26,546 nt of DNA, from assembly GCA_026392265.1 (NCBI GenBank), contig JAPLCL010000075.1:1-26546 (forward strand), in the 5' to 3' direction. This stretch comes from Actinomycetota bacterium (GTDB lineage: Bacteria > Actinomycetota > Thermoleophilia > UBA2241). Both the position numbers and the translations under genes were made by a program. The notes beneath the pieces were generated by a model, which was given only the letters and a program-made list of their open reading frames with translations, did not search any database and had not been told where the DNA came from. Below are positions 7,132-13,655 of the stretch, piece after piece. Each line of letters starts with the position of its first letter. The first letter of the stretch is position 1.

Positions 7132-7347
7132 ATGCCAGGCAGAGATTACGTGTGTGGCGACTGCGGACACCGCTTTGGTACCCCGGAGGGCGAAGCGACC
7201 AACGCGCACGCGCTGATGTGCCCGAGCTGCGGCAGCATCGACTTGTCGATCGTGACGGTGGATCACGCACCCCGCATCGTGATGCGCGCCATGGAGCCGG
7301 CCAAGGCCACCGACTGGCAGCACAAGAGCGGCAGCGGCTCTTCCTGA
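7132..7347 (+). CDS. Small FmdB-type zinc-ribbon protein
   Basis: 71 residues. It opens MPGRDYVCGDCGHRF and has a second cysteine pair in LMCPSCGS, giving C8, C11, C30 and C33, the two knuckles of a zinc ribbon as in FmdB-family regulatory proteins. The rest (IDLSIVTVDHAPRIVMRAME and a polar tail) has no recognised motif. AAGGGAGGG lies just upstream of ATG 7132, with somewhat short spacing. Function is unknown; such small ribbons are usually linked to transcription or metal handling. It stands alone between a divergent transporter and a HAD gene with its own promoter. Confidence 0.85.
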   Translation: MPGRDYVCGDCGHRFGTPEGEATNAHALMCPSCGSIDLSIVTVDHAPRIVMRAMEPAKATDWQHKSGSGSS

Positions 7348-7396
7348 GCACCAGAATCTCCCTGCGGCATTCTCGCCGAAGCCCGCGGTCGTTTTT

Positions 7397-7404
7397 GGTA
7401 CCCT
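7397..7404 (+). promoter_or_regulatory. Extended -10 promoter giving a leaderless HAD mRNA
   Basis: TGGTACCCT ends at 7404, and six bases separate it from the ATG at 7411, so the predicted transcription start is the A of the start codon. No Shine-Dalgarno lies between or upstream. A run of five T at 7392-7396 precedes it. No good -35 hexamer is visible, which fits an extended -10 promoter. Confidence 0.6.
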
Positions 7405-7410
7405 AGCCGC

Positions 7411-8145
7411 ATGCTGAAGGCCGTCACCTTCGACTACTGGAACACCCTCTTCGTCGACGTCCACGGCAGGGAACGCGAGCGCCGACGCGCGAAGATCCTG
7501 CGCGCGGAGCTCGCGGCGCTTGGGCGCGACGTCATGGACACCGCGCTGGACGATTCCCTGCGCGCCGGCTTCGACTTCTTCGACCGCGTCTGGGTCGCGG
7601 AGCATCGCACGCCCTCGTGCGGCGAGCTCGTGGACAGCACCCTCGCGGCACTCGGGGCACGGGTGCCTGAGGCCGCCCACGAGCGCCTCGTCAGGCGTTT
7701 TGAGCGGCTGTTGCTCGACCTGCCCCCGGAGCCCATGCCGGGGGCGGTGTATGCGCTGCCCGTGCTGGCCGAGCGCTATCGTCTCGCGGTGGTCTGCGAC
7801 ACCGGCTACTCGCCGGGGAGCGTGCTTCGCGAGGTGCTGGAGCGTAACGGCATGCTAGCCCATTTCGAGTACCTGTACTTCTCCAACGAGCACGGCATGA
7901 GCAAGCCCGACGTACGCGTGTTCCAGCGTACGCTGGCGGCGCTGGACGTGCGCGCGCCGGAGGCGGCCCACGTCGGCGATATCCAGCGCACCGACATCGC
8001 CGGGGCTCAGGCCACTGGTATGGCCGCCGTGCACTTCATCGGCGCCAACAACTACGACGCCGAGCATTCTACGGCGGATCTCATGGTCAGGCACTTCGAC
8101 GAGCTTCCGTCGGCGCTCGGCGGCCTCACCTGTGCCGGGTGCTGA
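7411..8145 (+). CDS. HAD-superfamily hydrolase with variant motif I
   Basis: 244 residues with all HAD landmarks. Motif I is FDYWNTL with nucleophile D8, motif II is in VVCDTGYS (T131), motif III is K165 in GMSKPD, and motif IV is D190 and D195 in HVGDIQRTD. The helical cap lies between motifs I and II. The second aspartate normally used as acid/base in HAD phosphatases (DxD) is tryptophan (W10). Haloacid dehalogenases also lack it, so the reaction may be a dehalogenation or another non-phosphatase reaction, but some family members keep phosphatase activity without it. The gene is probably leaderless. It overlaps the next gene by 14 bp, and that gene carries a second HAD domain, so the two products may act together. 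Confidence 0.9.
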   Translation: MLKAVTFDYWNTLFVDVHGRERERRRAKILRAELAALGRDVMDTALDDSLRAGFDFFDRVWVAEHRTPSCGELVDSTLAALGARVPEAAHERLVRRFERLLLDLPPEPMPGAVYALPVLAERYRLAVVCDTGYSPGSVLREVLERNGMLAHFEYLYFSNEHGMSKPDVRVFQRTLAALDVRAPEAAHVGDIQRTDIAGAQATGMAAVHFIGANNYDAEHSTADLMVRHFDELPSALGGLTCAGC

Positions 8146-9367
8146 CGGCTGCGGCCCAGAAGCGGCGGCCCCGAAGGCGCACCGGCGCCTCCTGGCGGCG
8201 GTCCTCGTCGCGTCGCTCCTCTCCTTCTTCGCGCTAGCCTGGCTCGCACACCCCAGCACGCCCAACGGCGTCGACGGGCGCGTCAACGCGTTCGTCACCG
8301 CGCATCGTTCCGCCGCGTTGACGACCTTCTTCACGGGCTACACAGGTCTGGGCCAGTGGCTCGTGCTCACCGCGGCCACAGTGGCGGTGCTCGCCGCTTT
8401 GGCCTGGCGCGCCCGCCGTCGCGAGGCCGCCTTCCTGCTGATCGTCATGACCGTGTCCGTGGTTCTCAACCAGGCGCTCAAGCACCTCTTCGAGCGGGGC
8501 CGGCCGCCGGCGGAGTCCGCAGTGCTGAGCGTCAACGGCTACGCGTTCCCCAGCGGTCACACGATGTCGTCGGCCGCCTTCGCGCTGGCAGTCGCCGTCA
8601 TCGCGTGGCCGACCCGTTGGCGGTGGCCCGCGGCCGGTCTCGCTGCGGCCTTTGCGCTACTCATGGGCCTGTCCCGCGTCTACCTCGGCGTACACTGGCT
8701 CACCGACGTGCTGGCGGGATGGGTCCTCGCGGTGGCCGTCGTGGCGGCGACGCAGCTGATCGTGGAGACGGTCGCGGCGCGGAGGTCCCGCCGGTCACCG
8801 GAGAAATGCGCTGCGCCTCCCCTTCGGGTCGTCTTCCTGGACTGGGGCAACACGTTGATGATGGACGACGGGACGCAGTCCGGGCCGATGGCGGCGTGGC
8901 CGGAGGTCCGGGCGGTGGACGGGGCGCAGGACGCGCTGCGCCGCCTGCGCCCCCAGTACCGCCTCTTCGTGGCGACCAACGCCGACGACTCCGGCGAGCG
9001 CGACGTGCTGGCCGCGCTGTCCCGCGTCGGCCTCGACGGACTCGTCGACGGCGTCGTCAGCTCGCGCGACGTCGGCGCGCGTAAGCCAGACGCGCTCTTC
9101 TTCCGCGCGGCCCTGCTGCGCTCCGGCCGCGCCGGCCTGCCGCTGGCGCCGGCATGCGCCGTCATGGTCGGCGACTCGTGGCCCGCCGACGTAGCCGGCG
9201 CCCAGGCCGCTGGTCTGCGCGCCGTGTGGTTCAACCCATCGAAGGCGCGGCGCCCCGACGGCGGCGCCGCGCCCGACGCGGAGATCAGCAAGCTCGCCGA
9301 CCTGCCGCAGGCGCTCGCGAGTCTTTCGGACGCGGCGCCCGTTGCGCCGCCGCGCCGCGCGGGCTAG
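8132..9367 (+). CDS. PAP2 phosphatase fused to a HAD-like hydrolase domain
   Basis: 411 residues from GTG 8132, which overlaps the upstream HAD gene. Residues 1-215 are a multi-pass membrane PAP2 domain with the full catalytic triad motifs: K117 to RP in KHLFERGRP, PSGH at 140-143, and SRVYLGVHWLTD (S181, R182, H188, D192). PAP2 enzymes of this type remove phosphate from lipid phosphates such as undecaprenyl pyrophosphate or phosphatidate. Residues 230-411 are a HAD domain, starting LRVVFLDWGNTLM with nucleophile D237, then ATNADD, GARKPD and VGDSWPADVAGA. The HAD motif I again lacks the second Asp (DWGNT). No frameshift or stop separates the domains, and the linker is ARRSRRSPEK. The HAD half should lie in the cytoplasm after the last membrane helix. 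The fusion is unusual; the substrate is unknown. Confidence 0.9.
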   Translation: MPGADGCGPEAAAPKAHRRLLAAVLVASLLSFFALAWLAHPSTPNGVDGRVNAFVTAHRSAALTTFFTGYTGLGQWLVLTAATVAVLAALAWRARRREAAFLLIVMTVSVVLNQALKHLFERGRPPAESAVLSVNGYAFPSGHTMSSAAFALAVAVIAWPTRWRWPAAGLAAAFALLMGLSRVYLGVHWLTDVLAGWVLAVAVVAATQLIVETVAARRSRRSPEKCAAPPLRVVFLDWGNTLMMDDGTQSGPMAAWPEVRAVDGAQDALRRLRPQYRLFVATNADDSGERDVLAALSRVGLDGLVDGVVSSRDVGARKPDALFFRAALLRSGRAGLPLAPACAVMVGDSWPADVAGAQAAGLRAVWFNPSKARRPDGGAAPDAEISKLADLPQALASLSDAAPVAPPRRAG

Positions 9368-9403
9368 TGTGCGCTGAGTCCCGTCCACCACGGAGGCCGC
9401 CCG

Positions 9404-9943
9404 ATGGACATGAGTCATCCCGAGGCTTGGTGCGCCCGCGCCGTCGAACTCGGCGCCGACGCCGCGATCGTCATCGACACCGGCAAGATCGTGACCGCCG
9501 AGTGGGTGCGTATGAAGTGCCTGTACGGCTGCGACGACAACGGCAGCTACCGCACGTGCCCGCCCAATTCGCCGGAGCCCGCCGCCACCCGTCGCCTGGT
9601 CGACGAGTTCAGGCGGGCCCTCCTTCTCAAGAGCGGCCCTCACCGCGGCCGCCAGAGCTCCGACCCCATGTCGCGCAAGCTCAACGACGCCGCCCTGAAG
9701 CTGGAGGGTGAGCTTTTTCTGGCCGGCTTCTTCAAGACCTGGATGATGGGCGCGGGACCCTGCGACTACTGCGGCACCTGCGAGCTCGATGGGCCGTGCG
9801 TGGCTCCGGAGCGCGCCCGGCCCTCCATGGAAGGCTGTGGCGTCGACGTGTTCACCACGGTGCGCAACGCCGGCTGGGAGATCGAGGTCGTCCAGGGCGA
9901 GGGTGACGAGTACAGCTTCTTCGCCCTCGTCCTCATGGACTGA
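9404..9943 (+). CDS. DUF2284 predicted metal/FeS-binding protein
   Basis: 179 residues with ATG 9404 and GGAGG at 9392-9396. Eight cysteines lie in the DUF2284 pattern: C39 and C43 in MKCLYGC, C52 in RTCPPNSP, C120, C123, C126 and C132 in PCDYCGTCELDGPC, and C145 in EGCGVDVF. That is enough for up to two 4Fe-4S clusters. The family is widespread in anaerobes and has no established biochemical role that I can name with confidence. The TCPP block followed by PSMEGCGVDVF is diagnostic. It sits after the PAP2-HAD gene and 10 bp before the membrane glycosyltransferase, so co-transcription with the latter is likely although no functional link is evident. Confidence 0.88.
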   Translation: MDMSHPEAWCARAVELGADAAIVIDTGKIVTAEWVRMKCLYGCDDNGSYRTCPPNSPEPAATRRLVDEFRRALLLKSGPHRGRQSSDPMSRKLNDAALKLEGELFLAGFFKTWMMGAGPCDYCGTCELDGPCVAPERARPSMEGCGVDVFTTVRNAGWEIEVVQGEGDEYSFFALVLMD

Positions 9944-9953
9944 GGCGATTCCC

Positions 9954-11279
9954 GTGCCTCCTCAGACCCCAGCGGACCCTCCTCAGCCGAGCCGGCTCGC
10001 GTGGCCGACCCGCCGCACGATCTGCATACTACTGCTCATCCTCGCCGCCGTGCTTGCCGCCAACTTCTGGGTCGGCATCCTGCGCAATACCTTCAACGAC
10101 CTGTCATCGGCAGTCGGAGTCCCACAGCACGACTTCTACCAGTACTACGCCGGCGGCCATAACTGGAACCTCGGTCTGGATCCCTATCGCAACTACCCCG
10201 ACGACACGCGCGTGATCCACCAGCCGCGCTTCAACTACCCGCAGATCTCCGGCTACATCTACCCGCCCACGGTGCTGCCGCTCCTCGGACAGCTGGCGCG
10301 CCACGACTACGACTGGGCAAGGACGGCGTGGCTGGCGCTCGACGTGACCGTCTTTTCGCTGATGGTGCTCGTGGCGGTCGTCGTCAGCCGCGGACGGCGG
10401 CTCGAGGTACTGACGGCGGCCGTCCTTCTGACGATGGTCTCCTTCGCTTTCTTCTACCACATCCACGAAGGGCAGATCGATATGATCGTCGCCGGCCTCT
10501 CGATCAGCGCCTTCCTGCTCTACCCGCGCTGGGGAGGCTGGCCGTCGGCGGCCCTGCTGGCCATCGCGGTGGCCACCAAAGTGACGCCGATCTTGCTGGT
10601 GGCGGTGATGGTCGTCTACTTCCGCGACTGGCGCTTGATCCTGAAGATGCTGGCCTGCGGGGTCGTGGTCTTTGCGGTCTCCCTGGCGTTCGTCGACTTC
10701 TCGCTCTACCGCGAATACGTGTTCAAGATCCTGCCGACGATCGCGGGCTCCGACTCCTCGCCGTTCAACCAGACGCCCCTGCGGTTCTGGTGGCGCTACC
10801 CGATGGCCATCAAGGTCGGGTCCGCTCTGGGCTACGCCGCCCTCCTCTTCATCGCCTGGGTGGCGGGTCGGAACACGCGCCGCCTACCGGAGGCCGAGAG
10901 GCGCGTCGACGTCGGCACCGAGAGAAACGCCATACTCCTCATGACGGTGCTCCTCATGCTCCTCTTCTCGCCGCTGGCCTGGCAGATGGCCTACGTGTGG
11001 GTCATCGTGCCGCTGGCCCTGGTCCTCGTGTCGCCGCCGCCGAGGGACAAGGAGTGGGTGCTGCTCGTGCTCGGCGCCGCTGCGGCCCTGCTGTCCATGC
11101 GTATGTGGCCGTACCGGGTGCTCGACATGACCAACATCATCGGGGGGGGCATCGCCGCGCTGTGCCTCATGCGCTACTACTTGCCGCTAGAGACCTCGAA
11201 GGCGCCGCTCCAGGCGGGCGGCTCCGCCCCCCGCAAGCCCTTGGCGGACGGAGAGCGCGAGCAGGCAGATCCCGGTTAG
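9954..11279 (+). CDS. GT87-like (DUF2029) polytopic membrane glycosyltransferase
   Basis: 441 residues from GTG 9954, eight bases after GAGG overlapping the upstream stop. The protein has about ten hydrophobic segments and the GT-C features of the DUF2029/GT87 family. An early extracytoplasmic acidic motif sits in PQHDFYQYYAGGHNW, then GLDPYRNYPDD, and YIYPPTVLPLLGQ before the next helices. GT87 members in actinobacteria (PimE-like) add mannose or arabinose from polyprenyl-phosphate sugars to lipoglycans. The sugar and acceptor here are unknown. The gene converges on gltX and the stop codons overlap in TTAG (11276-11279). Confidence 0.85.
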   Translation: MPPQTPADPPQPSRLAWPTRRTICILLLILAAVLAANFWVGILRNTFNDLSSAVGVPQHDFYQYYAGGHNWNLGLDPYRNYPDDTRVIHQPRFNYPQISGYIYPPTVLPLLGQLARHDYDWARTAWLALDVTVFSLMVLVAVVVSRGRRLEVLTAAVLLTMVSFAFFYHIHEGQIDMIVAGLSISAFLLYPRWGGWPSAALLAIAVATKVTPILLVAVMVVYFRDWRLILKMLACGVVVFAVSLAFVDFSLYREYVFKILPTIAGSDSSPFNQTPLRFWWRYPMAIKVGSALGYAALLFIAWVAGRNTRRLPEAERRVDVGTERNAILLMTVLLMLLFSPLAWQMAYVWVIVPLALVLVSPPPRDKEWVLLVLGAAAALLSMRMWPYRVLDMTNIIGGGIAALCLMRYYLPLETSKAPLQAGGSAPRKPLADGEREQADPG

Positions 11280-12844
11280 AGAAGCGCCGCGGCCGTCGTC
11301 AGCCGCTCGACGGCCGCGTCGCGGCCGAGTACCCACAGAGACTCGAAGAGCCCAGGCGTGATGCTCTGCCCGCTCATGCCCAAGCGCAGAGCAGCGAACA
11401 CGGGCTTGGGTTTGGCTTCGAGGCGCGCCGGCAGGTCGCGGATGAGCGCCTCGATGTGCTCGACGTCGTAGACCTCGAGCTCGGCGAGCCCCGCGGCCGC
11501 CATGCGCAGCGTCTCGGCGGCCGCCGCCGTGCCGGCCAGCCGCTCGGCAGCCTCGGCGGAGAAGGCAAGCGGCCGGAAGAACCAGCCGGCGATGGGCACG
11601 AAATCGGCGAGCACGTCCATCTTTTCGCGGACCAGCGGCGCGAGCCGGCGCGTGAGCGCCTCTTGCTCCACGTCGGGCGCCACGAGCAGCGCGGGCGCCG
11701 TCTCCACGCCCTCGACCTCCGCGGCCAGAGCCTCGGGGCCGAGCTTGGCGAGCTCCTCGACGGCGGCCGACGCGCCATAGAAGCCGACCCGCGCAAGGTA
11801 CTCCTCGAGGCGCTCGCCGAGCGCGACGTCGTCAAGCTGGCGGATGAAGCGGCCGTTCATCCAGCGCAGCTTGTCGGGGTCGAAGATGCTGGCGCTGGTG
11901 CCCAGCTTGAGCACGTCGAACTTCTCGACAAGATCGTCCATCGTCCAGGTGATCATGCTCTCGTCGAACTCGGTGCTGAGGAAGCAGAGGTAGTTGCGCA
12001 CGACCTCGACGAGATAGCCCATGGCCGTGAGCTGCTCGAGCTTGGTCGCGCCATGTCTCTTTGAGAGCTTCTTCTTGTCGGTGCCGAAGAGCAGCGGCAT
12101 GTGCAGAAACTCGGGCACGGGAGCGCCGAGCGCCTTGTAGATCACGACCTGCTTGGGCGTGTTGCTGAGGTGGTCGTCACCGCGGATCACGTGCGTGATC
12201 CCCATGGTCACGTCGTCGACGACCACGGCGAGGTTGTAGGTGATGGTGCCGTCGCTGCGCTGCACGATGAAGTCGCCGATGGTGTCGTTGTCGAATTCCA
12301 CCGCATCGCGCAGCATGTCGTGGAAGACGGTCTTGCCCGGCGGCACGTGCATGCGCAGCGTGAACGGCTCCGCGGCGGCTTGGCGGCGCTCCACGTCTTC
12401 CGCGGGGAGCGCCCGGCACTTGCCCGAGTATACCCAGGCGCGCTTTTCGGCCTGCGCCGCGCGCCGCTCCGCCTCAAGCTCCTCCGTCGTGCAGAAGCAC
12501 GGGTACAGATGGCCGCCGGCGAGCAGTTTCTGGATGTACTCATGGTAGATGGGCCGGCGCTCAGTCTGACGGTACGGCGCGTGCGGGCCGGGGAGCTCGG
12601 GACCTTCGTCCCAGTCCAGCCCCATCTCACGCATCGAGCCGATGATCTGCAGGATGGCCTCGTCGGTGCTGCGCGAGAGATCGGTGTCTTCGATGCGCAG
12701 GATGAACGACCCACCGTGCCGACGGGCGAAGATGTAGTTGTAGAGGCCCGTGCGGGCGCTGCCCAGGTGCAGGTAGCCCGTGGGGGACGGCGCGAAACGG
12801 ACGACAACGCGGCCCGGGGCCGCCTGCTGTGGCTGCTCGTTCAT
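11276..12844 (-). CDS. gltX: Glutamyl-tRNA synthetase
   Basis: 522 residues from ATG 12844, slightly longer than usual (about 470-500). It is a class I synthetase, with RFAPSPTGYLHLGSARTGL near the N-terminus carrying the HIGH-equivalent HLGS, the FILRIEDTDLSRS motif, the GDDHLSNTPKQ block, and KKKLSKRHG as the KMSKS loop. It charges tRNA-Glu with glutamate in the cytoplasm and, in organisms lacking GlnRS, may also charge tRNA-Gln; that cannot be decided from sequence. The C-terminal helical anticodon-binding domain is complete. TATCAT lies eight bases before the ATG on the minus strand and no Shine-Dalgarno is present, so the leader is absent or very short. It is divergent from the SH3 genes and convergent with the GT87-like gene. 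Confidence 0.97.
   Translation of the reverse strand: MNEQPQQAAPGRVVVRFAPSPTGYLHLGSARTGLYNYIFARRHGGSFILRIEDTDLSRSTDEAILQIIGSMREMGLDWDEGPELPGPHAPYRQTERRPIYHEYIQKLLAGGHLYPCFCTTEELEAERRAAQAEKRAWVYSGKCRALPAEDVERRQAAAEPFTLRMHVPPGKTVFHDMLRDAVEFDNDTIGDFIVQRSDGTITYNLAVVVDDVTMGITHVIRGDDHLSNTPKQVVIYKALGAPVPEFLHMPLLFGTDKKKLSKRHGATKLEQLTAMGYLVEVVRNYLCFLSTEFDESMITWTMDDLVEKFDVLKLGTSASIFDPDKLRWMNGRFIRQLDDVALGERLEEYLARVGFYGASAAVEELAKLGPEALAAEVEGVETAPALLVAPDVEQEALTRRLAPLVREKMDVLADFVPIAGWFFRPLAFSAEAAERLAGTAAAAETLRMAAAGLAELEVYDVEHIEALIRDLPARLEAKPKPVFAALRLGMSGQSITPGLFESLWVLGRDAAVERLTTAAALL
11288..11318. terminator. 11-bp hairpin just past the GT87 stop, inside the 3' end of gltX
   Basis: CGCGGCCGTCG (11288-11298) pairs exactly with CGACGGCCGCG (11308-11318) across a nine-base loop. 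It starts nine bases after the GT87 stop codon and is formed from coding bases near the end of gltX. There is no T-tract. It could end or stabilise the GT87 transcript, or be a by-product of Ala/Val/Asp codons in gltX. Confidence 0.45.
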
Positions 12845-12852
12845 GGCGGCCC

Positions 12853-12858
12853 ATGATA
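12853..12858 (-). promoter_or_regulatory. -10 element of gltX
   Basis: TATCAT on the minus strand, eight bases before the gltX ATG. The 92-bp divergent spacer to the SH3 gene also contains a direct repeat of CGGCCCG. The start site is predicted at or a few bases before the ATG. Confidence 0.5.
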
Positions 12859-12924
12859 CCGCATCAGGCACGCGCCCCCCGCGCACGAGCGGCGGCCCGC
12901 GGCCCGCGGTTGCTCACGCGGGTC

Positions 12925-12930
12925 TACAAT
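12925..12930 (+). promoter_or_regulatory. -10 element giving leaderless SH3-protein mRNA
   Basis: TACAAT, near consensus, ends exactly six bases before ATG 12937, with no Shine-Dalgarno. The predicted transcription start is the A of the start codon. Confidence 0.65.
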
Positions 12931-12936
12931 GGTCAC

Positions 12937-13299
12937 ATGGACAAGCTCCCCACACGAATGCGCGTTACGACTTCGCGGGTCAGCGATCACATCGACGATG
13001 TGCGCCTGCGCGCCGGCGACTCCATCGCCGTGGGGCATCGCAACCAGCAGTATCCCGAGTTCGTCTGGTGCGCCACCGAAGACGGCCACCACGGCTGGGC
13101 GCCCGAGGAGTGCCTCGAGATGCAGAGTCCCAGCAGTGCCGTCGCCTTGCGCGACTACGCTGCGGCGCACCTCACCGTCTCACGCGGCGAGATCGTCGAG
13201 ACTCTCGAGCAAGTCGGCAGCTGGGTGTTCTGCCGAAACGCTTCTGGACGCTCGGGCTGGGTGCGCAGCGACGCCCTCGAAGAAGTCCCGAAGGACTGA
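12937..13299 (+). CDS. Double SH3-domain protein A
   Basis: 120 residues with two SH3-like halves. The first (about 20-62) has RAGDSIAVGHRN, FVWCATEDGHHGWAP and EECLE. The second (about 68-116) has AVALRDYAAAHLTV, GEIVETLEQVGSWVFCR and SGRSGWVRSDALEE, the classic ALYDY...GW...GWVP pattern. There is no signal peptide or membrane segment, so it is predicted cytoplasmic. SH3-like domains of this kind bind proteins or peptides; no enzyme motif is seen. The start at 12937 follows TACAAT by six bases, suggesting a leaderless mRNA. The next gene, three bases downstream, encodes a paralogue of nearly the same length and layout. Confidence 0.85.
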   Translation: MDKLPTRMRVTTSRVSDHIDDVRLRAGDSIAVGHRNQQYPEFVWCATEDGHHGWAPEECLEMQSPSSAVALRDYAAAHLTVSRGEIVETLEQVGSWVFCRNASGRSGWVRSDALEEVPKD

Positions 13300-13301
13300 G
13301 C

Positions 13302-13655
13302 ATGGCCGAGGTATCGCAGCGCGTACGCGTCATGCAGCCGCACATCACCAGCGCTCCCGATCCCGTGCGCTTCGTCACCGGCGAGGCGCTCAGCATCGGC
13401 CACCACGACCAGCAGTGGCGGTCGTACGTGTGGTGCACCGACCAATCCGGTCGCGCCGGCTGGGTCCCCGACTTCTACCTCGAGATGACCGGCGCTCACG
13501 AGGCCACCGCCCTGCGCGACTATGACGCCACCGAGCTCACCGTCGGATCAGGCAAACTCCTTGACGTGCTCGAGGAGGTCGGCGGTTGGCTGCGCTGCCG
13601 TACGAGCAGTGGAAACGAAGGCTGGGTCCCGGGCGACAACGTTGAGTCCGTTTAG
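13302..13655 (+). CDS. Double SH3-domain protein B (tandem paralogue)
   Basis: 117 residues with the same two-domain layout as the upstream gene: FVTGEALSIGHHDQQW and YVWCTDQSGRAGWVPDFYLE, then EATALRDYDATELTV, KLLDVLEEVGGWLRCR and NEGWVPGDNVE. It starts at ATG 13302, three bases after the previous stop; the end of the upstream gene supplies GAAGGAC as a weak ribosome site. The pair most likely arose by tandem duplication and is co-transcribed. Its stop TAG (13653-13655) overlaps the TAA of the convergent protease gene. Function is unknown beyond probable ligand binding. Confidence 0.85.
   Translation: MAEVSQRVRVMQPHITSAPDPVRFVTGEALSIGHHDQQWRSYVWCTDQSGRAGWVPDFYLEMTGAHEATALRDYDATELTVGSGKLLDVLEEVGGWLRCRTSSGNEGWVPGDNVESV

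Noticed and set aside
5806..7347. 513-codon open frame on the plus strand running into the zinc-ribbon gene
   Set aside because: Most of it is antisense to the CDF transporter. Only the last 71 codons, with their own Shine-Dalgarno and cysteine knuckles, are a real gene.
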